DNA from: Proteus alimentorum
GTDB taxonomy: Bacteria; Pseudomonadota; Gammaproteobacteria; Enterobacterales; Enterobacteriaceae
DNA length: 64,000 nucleotides
Direction: 5' to 3'
Assembly: GCF_002607735.1 (NCBI RefSeq)
Contig: NZ_NBVR01000039.1
Coordinates: 101,200-165,199 of the forward strand
Positions 46,858-56,120 of this stretch are shown here, piece by piece. How positions within the stretch are numbered: position 1 is the first letter of the stretch; each line of letters opens with the position of its first letter. The translations under genes were made by a program, and so were the position numbers. The notes under the pieces are model-generated. The model saw only the letters and a list, made by a program, of their open reading frames with translations, did no database searches and was not told the origin of the DNA.

Positions 46858-48363
46858 ATGAATCGAATCTCACGATTAACGGCTGATATTACCCGCGCCG
46901 ATTTTGCCTTAACGCATCAACAGCAATTACTTCAATTGCTGACTCAACACTTTCCGACTAAATATCGTTCTCTATTTGCGACGCCAGAGAAAAAATCGGA
47001 TAACGTGATTGAATGGTATTCTCCTGTTTCGGGTAATCCTGTCGCTTTAACATCATTACAAGGACAAGAGCAGCAAGAGATAAGACGCATTTTAGATGAA
47101 CGCCTTAACGATATTAAAACGCAAACGGCGCTATTAGCATCGCAAAACAGAATTACGGATGAAGAGCGCCATCTTTTAGATACAGCATCAACACTACCTG
47201 ATAGCGAAAGTGTCTATATTATTAATGGGCAACCCGTTATTACATGGTGGCCACGCACAACACCATTGCCACCACCTATTGCACAAGTCACTGCTGGCGC
47301 AAGTGCCGCGGCGGCAGGTGCAGCACTTGCTGATGTACCTGCTAAAACACGCAATCGCTGGCTACGTTGGTTATTACTGCTGTTATTGTTACTGTTTTTG
47401 GTCTTACTGGCATCTTGGCTGAAAGGCTGTTTTGATCCGAAAGCGGTTCCTCCGGTCGTTGAAGAAAAACCTGCCGTTGTCATACCACCAAAACCAGAGC
47501 CTGTCCCTGAGCCAGAGCCAATCCCTGAACCCGCGCCAGAACCTGTACCAGAGCCTATTTCTGAACCTGAACCCGTGCCTGAACCTGCACCCAAGCCGGT
47601 GCCAGTGAAAAAACTCACGCCACTAGAAGCTTGTGTACAAGATGAATTGAAAAAAGCGGGGGTGACAGAGAAAACAGCAAATGCGACGTGTGAAAATCGC
47701 TTAGCAAACAACATTAAGCAAATGTGCCCCGCAGATCGCCCCGCGGAACTTGCACCTCAAGTGATCCTTATCTTTGATGCATCCGGCTCTATGGCACTGA
47801 GCATGAATTTAACAGAGAGTGATTTAGACTATATCGCTTCAACGGGACAACTTTTCCCTGGTTATGATGCCGAACCTCGACGGATCACAACCGCAAGAAA
47901 CGCAGCAATAAAAATCATTAATAACATTCCATCCGATATGAAAATTACCACCGTTGTGGCATCTGATTGTGGTGTTGTGAAATCAAGCCCTGCTTATGGG
48001 GGTAATGAGAGATCAAAATTACTCAGTTACATTAAGCGCATTGAGCCAGACAGTGGCACTCCATTAGCCGAATCTATTAAACGCGCAGGTAATTTAATTA
48101 AAGGCAATAATCGTGACACCATTATTGTGTTGTTATCAGATGGTTTAGAGTCTTGTGATCAAGACCCATGTGCAGCCGCTAGAACCTTAAAACGTGCTCA
48201 CCCTCGCGCCATCATTAATGTGGTTGATATTTTAGGTACCGGCGCAGGTAACTGTGTGGCGAATGCAACTGGCGGTAAAGTCTTCACAGCACGTAATGCG
48301 GATGAAGTCACTTTAATGACTCGAAAAGCAATTGAAGATTATATTCCCAAGAACTGTAAATAA
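46858..48363 (+). CDS. Single-pass membrane protein with SrfA-like N-domain and VWA domain
   Basis: Unnamed protein of 501 residues. Residues 1-165 are cytoplasmic and resemble SrfA: NVIEWYSPVSGNPV and SVYIINGQPVITWW match the SrfA segments ERIDWYSPIDGAVI and HIFIVDGQPIITFW. A membrane helix (about 170-188) ends KGCF, then comes a Pro/Glu-rich spacer (198-250) and a periplasmic VWA domain with intact MIDAS: DASGSM at 307-312, SGTPLAES, and LLSDGLESCD. Six or more cysteines in the outer part suggest disulfides. It has its own terminator and lies directly upstream of the srf operon, so it is probably a partner with separate expression. Confidence 0.82.
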   Translation: MNRISRLTADITRADFALTHQQQLLQLLTQHFPTKYRSLFATPEKKSDNVIEWYSPVSGNPVALTSLQGQEQQEIRRILDERLNDIKTQTALLASQNRITDEERHLLDTASTLPDSESVYIINGQPVITWWPRTTPLPPPIAQVTAGASAAAAGAALADVPAKTRNRWLRWLLLLLLLLFLVLLASWLKGCFDPKAVPPVVEEKPAVVIPPKPEPVPEPEPIPEPAPEPVPEPISEPEPVPEPAPKPVPVKKLTPLEACVQDELKKAGVTEKTANATCENRLANNIKQMCPADRPAELAPQVILIFDASGSMALSMNLTESDLDYIASTGQLFPGYDAEPRRITTARNAAIKIINNIPSDMKITTVVASDCGVVKSSPAYGGNERSKLLSYIKRIEPDSGTPLAESIKRAGNLIKGNNRDTIIVLLSDGLESCDQDPCAAARTLKRAHPRAIINVVDILGTGAGNCVANATGGKVFTARNADEVTLMTRKAIEDYIPKNCK

Positions 48364-48391
48364 TGAGTGATTACTGTTGCTAATATTTAAT

Positions 48392-48428
48392 TCACCCTCT
48401 TTGGTTTCACATTGAGGGTGAGTTTTTT
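48392..48428 (+). terminator. Rho-independent terminator after the VWA gene
   Basis: TCACCCTC / GAGGGTGA stem (8 bp) with a 14-base loop, then six T residues. Confidence 0.85.
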
Positions 48429-48942
48429 CACGTATTACGTGTATTTTATTATTATATTGAAGCGAATAAGCTCTATATCTTATCTATTTAAGACCATTCC
48501 TTAATTATGTGTTTTTTCTTTTTTTATTCTCTCATTATTCAGAATAAACCTATTTTGTGATTATTATCACAACAAATAGATGAACATTAATAGTTTGTTC
48601 TTTTATATTTTATCTTTTTTTTCTTCTATTCCATTATTTTTTAATGTAAAAATCAATATCTCGGTGATTTAATCTATATATTTAAGAAAATATAGCGCAA
48701 CCTGTAACGTCATTATTTAATTATCATAATTGTTATCTTAATATTCCCACTTTCACTCAAGAAAAATAAAAAAGCCTTTAATAATAATCAGTTAATTAAC
48801 CCTAAATAATCCGCTAGATAGACACCCAATTTCTGATAATATAAAATGTATATCAAATTTATATCTTTATTTTTAGCCTTAAAGCCTATTTACGGATAAG
48901 CCAGCTTACCCATAGATAATCTTGCCTAGCGGAATGATCGTC
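48429..48942. other. Long AT-rich region before srfA
   Basis: About 510 bp, markedly AT-rich with many A and T tracts, typical of H-NS-bound DNA. No open frame of note. It holds the CRP palindrome and should contain the srf promoter. Confidence 0.6.
48556..48571 (+). promoter_or_regulatory. Perfect CRP palindrome upstream of the srf operon
   Basis: TGTGATTATTATCACA matches the CRP core TGTGA-N6-TCACA at all ten positions and is palindromic out to TTGTGA...TCACAA. It lies about 370 bp before the srfA start, so a long leader or a promoter around 48605-48625 is implied. Confidence 0.8.
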
Positions 48943-50418
48943 GTGAATAAAGCATTCTTACGAAGTGGTAAATTAGAAAGTTACCTCCCTATGGGAGAAA
49001 ATGGACAGGCTGTTTATATCTCGGCACTGCAGCTACGTGAAACTCTACGTTTAAGAGGAAAGGCTCATATTTCTCAATGCCTTGCTATTCCTCAGCCAAA
49101 TGAAACAGGCGAGCGTATTGACTGGTATTCACCGATTGACGGTGCTGTTATTCCTTGGTCTGCGGCTTCAGAAGAAGAGCGCGCCGCCGCTTATGCGCTA
49201 CTGAAAAAGAATCAAGATGATTTAATCGCCTTTAGTGAACAAGAACAGCAAAGAGCTGGAAATAAAGAAAGTCAGCTTTTTGGTGCCTTACTCAGTAAAA
49301 CTATCCAATTTCCTGACGAAAACCATATTTTTATTGTTGATGGACAGCCGATTATTACCTTTTGGGGATTTGTCAGCGCCAACCAACAACTGAGAGTTGA
49401 TCCTGTTGCTTGCTTAAAGCCAGCGGTTGCGCCAATCGCACCAACATCAACCGTAGTTCCACCAGTACAAGAAAAAGTCATCATTACTGACACTAAACGC
49501 CCTTGGTGGCGTTTCTTATGGTGGCTGTTACCTTTATTATTACTTCTACTCGCGATTTTCTTCTTAAGAGGCTGTTTCTCAACGCCAGCATTACCTACAG
49601 TCGATATTAAAACGCCCGATATTGAAGCACCTAAATTGCCCGATCCTACGCTTGAAAAGCCGACAGTTCCTACCGTGGTGACTAACGGTCACACACTCGG
49701 TGTACCAACAGGTACGGTTCACACAGGAACATTAGGCACTGTAGATGCGAATGGAAATGTGATGAATGGCACTGACGGTAATGGCGCAGTGGTTGATCCT
49801 AATGCGGGTTTACCTGTGGTTGATCCTCAAATAGACAATAACCAAGGTGCCTTACCTGAAGGAACATTGCCTGAAGATACGCAACAACCGAATATACCGC
49901 CCGTTGATCCTGCGGCTCAAAATGAGCAACCGAAAACAGATAACACCCCAAATACGGGAAATGAGAACAACACGCCTCCCCCTCCTGTTGATCCTAATGC
50001 ACCACCCGATGTCACCCCACCGGTGACAGCAGATAACACAACACCACTGACGATCCCGGCAAATGCGTTAGCCAATGGCTCAACCCAATTCCTAAATGGT
50101 CAATGGAAAGCAGGAGCAGGAATTCAAGATCAAAAAACAGGTAAACCACTGAGCCTGAATTACCAAATTGATAATGGTAAAGGACAAGTCGTCATGACAC
50201 GCAGTGATGGCGTGACCTGTAAAGCGCCTGTCAATGCAGCCATTAATCAGGGTGGATTAAATATTAATAACCAAGGTCAGGCTCTGTGTAGTGATGGTTC
50301 AAACTATTTGATGCCAAATATTATTTGCCAACCAGGAAACCAAAATATTGCTGATTGCCAAGGAAAATATGAAAACAATCAGCCATTCCCATTATCAATG
50401 AAGCGGGAGAATAACTAA
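48943..50418 (+). CDS. srfA: SrfA-family membrane protein
   Basis: First gene of the srf operon. The frame opens at TTG 48922. I prefer GTG 48943 (VNKAFLRSGKLESYL), which has GGA nine bases before it and matches my memory of family starts; ATG 48934 is the alternative. About 491 residues: a cytoplasmic domain with TLRLRGKAHISQCLAIPQPN and ERIDWYSPIDGAVIPWS, a membrane helix (about 195-209) flanked by WWRFLWW and RGCF, a Pro/Asn/Thr-rich spacer, and a cysteine-containing periplasmic C-terminal domain. SrfA was named in Salmonella as an SsrB-regulated gene; its role is not known. Confidence 0.8.
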   Translation: MNKAFLRSGKLESYLPMGENGQAVYISALQLRETLRLRGKAHISQCLAIPQPNETGERIDWYSPIDGAVIPWSAASEEERAAAYALLKKNQDDLIAFSEQEQQRAGNKESQLFGALLSKTIQFPDENHIFIVDGQPIITFWGFVSANQQLRVDPVACLKPAVAPIAPTSTVVPPVQEKVIITDTKRPWWRFLWWLLPLLLLLLAIFFLRGCFSTPALPTVDIKTPDIEAPKLPDPTLEKPTVPTVVTNGHTLGVPTGTVHTGTLGTVDANGNVMNGTDGNGAVVDPNAGLPVVDPQIDNNQGALPEGTLPEDTQQPNIPPVDPAAQNEQPKTDNTPNTGNENNTPPPPVDPNAPPDVTPPVTADNTTPLTIPANALANGSTQFLNGQWKAGAGIQDQKTGKPLSLNYQIDNGKGQVVMTRSDGVTCKAPVNAAINQGGLNINNQGQALCSDGSNYLMPNIICQPGNQNIADCQGKYENNQPFPLSMKRENN

Positions 50419-50421
50419 TTC

Positions 50422-53406
50422 ATGTTAGCGCCACTGACCGATTATAAAGATAAAATTACCCTTATCCGAGATAGCAATATTCAGTTTCTGGATTTTGGTT
50501 TTAAGCTACCACAGCGCAAAGAGTACGGTGAGTTTGTTAAAAAAGGCGAAAACGGCCCGTTAATGCGACTCATCTATAATGAACGAGATGATAATTATCT
50601 TTATCCTGCACCTAAAAATCAGTCTCAAACACCGAGAGAAGCTGAATTTAGTTTCTCCCTTGAAGAGTCATTAACGTTATTAAATGACACATGGCTACCC
50701 GTGCCATTTTTCCGCTTTAATCCGCCACGCGCATTCTCTCAAGGCCCTGATAACTGGGTAAGAATGATGTTCCATCAACTGCCAGAACCAGATGAAGATG
50801 GACATACACACCGCGTTGTTGTGGCATTTGATACCCGAATTGAACCGAATCGCACCAATACCGCTTATCTGGCACCCAACGAAGAAGATGTTCGCTCTGG
50901 TGTTGCTTTTGCGCTGGCCTATTTAGGTTATGAAGTTGAAAACTTCCTTGAAACACCATGGATTGATGGTTGGTTAAAGGAAGTCTTTAGCGAAAGAGCG
51001 CTGGCTGTCACCAAAATGTACCATGATGAACTTGAAGATGCGCTCAAAGAGTTTCAACATCAGGCACATTATCTCAATTTACTCAATATCTTAGGTGAGA
51101 AACTCCACTTACCTGAAATCAAAATTAACGAAACCAAACCACAAGAGCCTGCGATTGAAGTCGATCTTATTCTTGATGTGGGTAACTCACGCACTTGTGG
51201 GATCTTAATTGAAGATCATATCAATGATAACAAAGGGCTAACGCAACTCTATGAAATGACACTGCGTGATTTAAGCCACCCTTATCAAATCTATAATGAG
51301 CCATTTGAAAGTCGTGTTGAATTTGCGCAAGCAGAATTTGGTAAACAAGATTTTTCAGTGAATAGCGGTCGCAACAACGCCTTTATGTGGCCCACGATTG
51401 GGCGCGTTGGCCCTGAAGCTAATCGCATGGCAGCGCAACGTTTAGGGACTGAAGGCTCAACAGGCATTTCAAGCCCTAAACGCTATTTATGGGATGACTC
51501 GCCGTATTCTCCGGGTTGGCGCTTTAGTCGCTCTTTTGGTCAAACAGACAGAGAGCCACTGGCGACCGCAGTTCCGATGACATACCTTCTAAACGATCAC
51601 GGCGAACCGTTATTCCGTTTAGAGCCGGATGATCGCATGCCAGTATTTACGCCAAACTATACTCGCAGTTCATTAATGACCATGATGTTAACCGAAGTGT
51701 TAGCACAGGCATTAACGCAAATGAACAGCCCTGCTCAACGCCTTAAAATGAGTCACGCAAGTGCGCCTCGTCAATTGCGCAATATCATTTTGACTATTCC
51801 ACCTGCGATGCCAAAACCCGAGCGCGCTATTTTTGAAACCTGCATGGAAAACGCATTAGGGCTAATTTGGAAGGCAATGAATTGGGATCCTACAGACGAA
51901 AAACTGCGTTTTGATGGTAAAGATGAACAATGCCGTCTCCCGATGCCAAACATCCATGTGAAATGGGATGAAGCCACTTGTGGTCAGTTAGTTTACCTCT
52001 ACAACGAAACACAAATTAAATTTGGTGAACGTACGGAAGCCTTTTTTGCCAGCCAAGTGCGTGAAGATAACCGCGCATTAACGGGTGATAGTACGTTAAA
52101 GATTGCCTCCATTGATATTGGTGGCGGAACAACCGATCTCGTTATCACACGCTATAAACTGGATACGGGTACCGGTAGTAACGTCAAAATTATTCCAACA
52201 CAGTTATTCCGTGAAGGATTCAAAATTGCAGGTGATGATATTTTATTAGATATCATCCAGATTTGCGTATTGCCTGCATTACGCACCGCATTAACGGATG
52301 CAGGTATTTCTGATGCTGATGCTCTGATGTCTTCTCTTTTTGGCAGTGAAGGTTTAGATGCTGGGCAACAAGTGTTGCGCCAACAACTTACCCTACAAAT
52401 CTTTAATCCCATTGGGTTGACGATTTTAAGCCAATACGAAAACTACGATCCCTTAGTCCCACATGAAGGCATTAACAGTACTTTTGGTGAATTACTTAAC
52501 GTTCTCCCGACAGAGCATGTACGCCGTTATATTGATGATGCAGCCAATAAAGAGCTCGGTGGTGGTGACAGCTTCTCCATTTTAAATGTGCCTGTACAAA
52601 TTAACTTTGCACAATTGCACGCTGAATTTATTTCTGGTGAACGTATTAATATCACACGGAGTTTAAAAGCGCTGTGTGAAGTGCTTTATTACTACTCCTG
52701 TGATGTTTTACTGCTGACAGGTCGCCCTTCTCGTTTACCGGGTATTCAAGCACTATTAAAAGTCTTACAGCCTGTGCCGCCTTCTCGTATTCTGCCATTA
52801 CACGGTTACAAAACAGGGGGTTGGTATCCATTCAACAAAAAAGGCCGTATTGACGATCCAAAATCAACAGCAGCCGTCGGTGCGATGTTGTGTTTAATGG
52901 CTGAAAATGCCCGTTTACTCAACTTCTACTTCTCGACAGGTAACTTTAAAACTTACTCAACAGTACGTTATTTAGGGATGTTGGATAACAACAACACGAT
53001 TTCCGATAATGACGTTTACTACCGTGATATTCAGGATAAATTTGAGCCTGATCCGGATACCTATTTTGAAGTCAGAGGCGGGATCCGCTTAGGTTTCCGT
53101 CAATTAGATAATGCCCGTTGGCCTGCATCTCCACTTTATACCTTACGCATTAAAAATCCGAAATTGGCGCAGCAACTTAGCCAAGAAGACAGCGTATTGC
53201 ATATCAAGCTTGGAGAAGAAAGAGGTGCCTCAGGCCATAATGATGACAATAAATCTGAAAAATTACGTATCGAAGAAATGGAGCTTATTAATGGCAAAGG
53301 TGGCGTTAATAAGAACGGTTTAAGTTTCAAACTCAATACGTTAGCAGATAGTGGTATTGGTGAAACATCCTATTGGCTGGATAGCGGGAGTGTATTAGGC
53401 AAATGA
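50422..53406 (+). CDS. srfB: SrfB, large actin/Hsp70-fold ATPase
   Basis: Cytoplasmic protein of 994 residues. After a ~245-residue N-terminal domain it shows the ASKHA ATPase motifs: phosphate-1 DLILDVGNSRTCG at about 248-260, phosphate-2 IASIDIGGGTTDLVITRY at about 561-578, and an adenosine loop LLLTGRPSRLPGIQALL near 762-778. These are the residues that bind ATP in Hsp70 and actin-like proteins. It is a member of the SrfB virulence-factor family by size, motif placement and its position before srfC. The ATG has GGGAG 13 bases before it, three bases after the srfA stop. Confidence 0.88.
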   Translation: MLAPLTDYKDKITLIRDSNIQFLDFGFKLPQRKEYGEFVKKGENGPLMRLIYNERDDNYLYPAPKNQSQTPREAEFSFSLEESLTLLNDTWLPVPFFRFNPPRAFSQGPDNWVRMMFHQLPEPDEDGHTHRVVVAFDTRIEPNRTNTAYLAPNEEDVRSGVAFALAYLGYEVENFLETPWIDGWLKEVFSERALAVTKMYHDELEDALKEFQHQAHYLNLLNILGEKLHLPEIKINETKPQEPAIEVDLILDVGNSRTCGILIEDHINDNKGLTQLYEMTLRDLSHPYQIYNEPFESRVEFAQAEFGKQDFSVNSGRNNAFMWPTIGRVGPEANRMAAQRLGTEGSTGISSPKRYLWDDSPYSPGWRFSRSFGQTDREPLATAVPMTYLLNDHGEPLFRLEPDDRMPVFTPNYTRSSLMTMMLTEVLAQALTQMNSPAQRLKMSHASAPRQLRNIILTIPPAMPKPERAIFETCMENALGLIWKAMNWDPTDEKLRFDGKDEQCRLPMPNIHVKWDEATCGQLVYLYNETQIKFGERTEAFFASQVREDNRALTGDSTLKIASIDIGGGTTDLVITRYKLDTGTGSNVKIIPTQLFREGFKIAGDDILLDIIQICVLPALRTALTDAGISDADALMSSLFGSEGLDAGQQVLRQQLTLQIFNPIGLTILSQYENYDPLVPHEGINSTFGELLNVLPTEHVRRYIDDAANKELGGGDSFSILNVPVQINFAQLHAEFISGERINITRSLKALCEVLYYYSCDVLLLTGRPSRLPGIQALLKVLQPVPPSRILPLHGYKTGGWYPFNKKGRIDDPKSTAAVGAMLCLMAENARLLNFYFSTGNFKTYSTVRYLGMLDNNNTISDNDVYYRDIQDKFEPDPDTYFEVRGGIRLGFRQLDNARWPASPLYTLRIKNPKLAQQLSQEDSVLHIKLGEERGASGHNDDNKSEKLRIEEMELINGKGGVNKNGLSFKLNTLADSGIGETSYWLDSGSVLGK

Positions 53407-56117
53407 ATATGATGGATGAAAAACAGTTAACAGCCAAATGGGATGCCATTTATCAAGGCGCGGGTAAAGCCATTGATTGGGTAACGGCAGTAAGAAGTAA
53501 TGCACCGCGTTTAAATACCGAAGCCGATAGCCTTATCTATCGCTTGCGCCGCAGCCGTAATATGGCAAAAAATCTCAGTTTAGCAACTCAGCGACCAATG
53601 TCTGTGGGCTTTTTTGGGCTATCACAGGCAGGAAAATCATACCTAATTTCAGCACTTGCCGCAGGGCAAGAAGGCCGATTAAGAACCAGCATGTCAGGTA
53701 AAACCCTTGATTTTATCGACCATATCAACCCACCGGGTGGCGGTAAAGAGGCAACGGGTTTAGTGACTCGTTTTAGTCGCAGCGCCACAAAAGGTACACA
53801 AGCGTTTCCTGTCGAGCTACATCTTTTCAGCGAAATTGAGATCGTTAAAATTCTTGCCAATGCTTACCTGTATGACTTTAATCAGGAAAAAATTGAATTT
53901 GAATTAGATGATGAGAAAATTTCTCGTTTAATCAATTCGTTAAGCTCACAATGCAGCGCGACACCTGTTGCGGGTATTACTCATGATGATGTTGTTTCAT
54001 TATGGGATTATCTGCAACGCCATGCGGAAAAAAGCCAGAAAAAATTGGCAACAACCTATTGGCCTAAAGCGATTGAATTAGCGCCTTATCTCAGCATTGC
54101 GCAACGCGCTAAACTCTTTTCTGTTTTATGGGGCGATATTGCAGAGCTGACATCCGCTTATCAACGTTTTAGCACCACACTTTCTGCTTTAGGTAATGCC
54201 TCTCTTGTTTTGGCTCCACTCTCTTCGTTAGTCAAAGAGCAAGACGGTGTGTTAGTACAAGCAGACAGTATTATGAACGTGGATATGTTAGAGCGTCTCA
54301 ATACTGCCAATGATAGCCAGATCAGTATTTGTCCTGTTCATGGTGATCGTATTGATGCCCCTGTCACCCTTTCGTTAGCAGAGTTAACTGCGCTGACGGT
54401 TGAATTAGTCGTCCCATTATTAGATGCGCCAAGCAAAGCCCTGTTTGAACACGTTGAGCTGCTCGATTTTCCGGGCTATCGCGGTCGTTTGGGGGTTGAA
54501 ACCATGGCAGATGTACGTCGTCAGGTCAACGATGACAGTGCTAACCCTCTGGCACAGCTTATCCTTCGGGGTAAAGTTGCCTATCTGTTTGAGCGTTATA
54601 CCGATAACCAAGAGATGAATGTGTTAGTCGTGTGTACCGCATCGAACAAACAGTCAGATGTGAAAGAAGTCGGTGCTGTCCTCACAGAATGGATCAATAA
54701 CACGCAAGGTAAAGATGCATTAACGCGCGCCAAACGCCCTTCTGGTTTAATTTGGGCAATGACCATGTTTGATATGCGTATTACCAACTCTTTAACCATG
54801 AATGAAGCGTTATTACGCCAATCATGGGGTAAAGGTGGCATGATCAAAATGGCGATGTTAGAGCGCTTTGGCCAATATGAATGGATGTCATCAGATTGGA
54901 TCAATGGTGAAGCCTTTAATAACACCTTCTTAGTGCGTAAACCGGGTGTACCTACCCCGTTTATTCAAATCAGCAATGGCAAAGAGACTGTTCTAAATGA
55001 GGACAGTGTTTCACAGTTACATTTGATGAAAAAAACTTTTGCTGAAGACGAAACGGTCCAACGCTATATTCGTGAGCCAGACCAAGCATGGGATGCGATG
55101 TTGTCGCTTAACGATGGGGGTATGCAGCGCCTTGCTGATTATCTTGAAACCGTTGCCTTAAAATCACTAAAACTTGAACGTATCAGCGAGCAATTGCAAG
55201 AAATTCAACGTGATTTAATCGGTCATCATCTTGAAAAATGGTATCAATCAGGTGGTGAAGAAGAGCTCCAAGTCAAACGTCGTAACGCAGCCACTATTTT
55301 ACGCTTTATGCAAAGTCGCCCTTATTTGCAAGGTGCATTACTGGATTACCTGTTACCTTCTCGCAAATCACTCTACGACCTGTATATGCAAGAAAAAGAG
55401 GTTATCGATACGCTTTCAGATAACAAAAAAGCGACTCAAGCCCCCGTTTCTGCCTTTGCGGCGATGGAGCAACCGACTTTCGATCTCTTTAGCGATGCGC
55501 CAATTTCTCTAGAGCCAGAAGAAAATGAGGCCCCTAAAGGTCATGGCAATGAGGTTACCTATCCTAAAAAAGTGATGGCATTATGGATAAATCATCTGCG
55601 TAGCCTGCCCGATAACAGCACTTTGTTAACCTATTTAGGCATTGACCAAGAAATTATGGTGCTGTTAGTTGATGAGCTTATCACGGCGATTAATCGTCTC
55701 GGTGTTGAACAACGCATGTTGAAAACCCTTGCAGGGACTGAAGCCATTGCCCGCCGTGATGACTTAGCAGAACAGCAATCATCTCGTGTTTATAATGTAC
55801 TAGGTGATTTTATTACTTGGTTTAATTTCAAAGATAACGGTGTTGAGAAGCCAGAGAGCAAAATCAATGTCGGTCATAAAATCTTTGAAAGACCCGATAA
55901 TACCAGTGTGCAATGGGGTGATGATGAGCGTTTAGTCCGCTTACCGACCAACCCTGTTAACTACACCCTTTTATTTGTAATTGATTGGCTTATCGCTTTA
56001 TCCGCGATTATTACTGAGAATGCGGGGCATTCTGCGGGAAGAGAGATCAGTGCTGAACAAAACGCACTATTAGGCCAAATCATTCAAACCATGAAATCAT
56101 CCGTCGTGGAGTCATAA
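53403..56117 (+). CDS. srfC: SrfC, large P-loop GTPase-like protein
   Basis: Putative virulence factor SrfC, 904 residues. The N-terminal P-loop GLSQAGKSYLISALAAG (residues 72-88) is preceded by SVGFF; a G3-like LLDFPGYRG appears near 354 and a G4-like AMTMFD near 453. The layout resembles dynamin-like or other large GTPases, with helical stretches after it (ISEQLQEIQRDLIGHHLEKW). No membrane segment is evident. Its ATG overlaps the srfB stop (ATGA), so SrfB and SrfC are probably made in equal amounts and work together. Confidence 0.86.
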   Translation: MNMMDEKQLTAKWDAIYQGAGKAIDWVTAVRSNAPRLNTEADSLIYRLRRSRNMAKNLSLATQRPMSVGFFGLSQAGKSYLISALAAGQEGRLRTSMSGKTLDFIDHINPPGGGKEATGLVTRFSRSATKGTQAFPVELHLFSEIEIVKILANAYLYDFNQEKIEFELDDEKISRLINSLSSQCSATPVAGITHDDVVSLWDYLQRHAEKSQKKLATTYWPKAIELAPYLSIAQRAKLFSVLWGDIAELTSAYQRFSTTLSALGNASLVLAPLSSLVKEQDGVLVQADSIMNVDMLERLNTANDSQISICPVHGDRIDAPVTLSLAELTALTVELVVPLLDAPSKALFEHVELLDFPGYRGRLGVETMADVRRQVNDDSANPLAQLILRGKVAYLFERYTDNQEMNVLVVCTASNKQSDVKEVGAVLTEWINNTQGKDALTRAKRPSGLIWAMTMFDMRITNSLTMNEALLRQSWGKGGMIKMAMLERFGQYEWMSSDWINGEAFNNTFLVRKPGVPTPFIQISNGKETVLNEDSVSQLHLMKKTFAEDETVQRYIREPDQAWDAMLSLNDGGMQRLADYLETVALKSLKLERISEQLQEIQRDLIGHHLEKWYQSGGEEELQVKRRNAATILRFMQSRPYLQGALLDYLLPSRKSLYDLYMQEKEVIDTLSDNKKATQAPVSAFAAMEQPTFDLFSDAPISLEPEENEAPKGHGNEVTYPKKVMALWINHLRSLPDNSTLLTYLGIDQEIMVLLVDELITAINRLGVEQRMLKTLAGTEAIARRDDLAEQQSSRVYNVLGDFITWFNFKDNGVEKPESKINVGHKIFERPDNTSVQWGDDERLVRLPTNPVNYTLLFVIDWLIALSAIITENAGHSAGREISAEQNALLGQIIQTMKSSVVES

Positions 56118-56120
56118 TTC

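Noticed and set aside
47214-47714. Long antisense open frame rich in Gly and Ser opposite the VWA gene
   Set aside because: It is the mirror of the Pro/Glu-rich linker (CCA/GAA repeats read backwards) and has no ribosome binding site.
48922-48942. TTG start for srfA
   Set aside because: No ribosome binding site; GTG 48943 or ATG 48934 are better placed.
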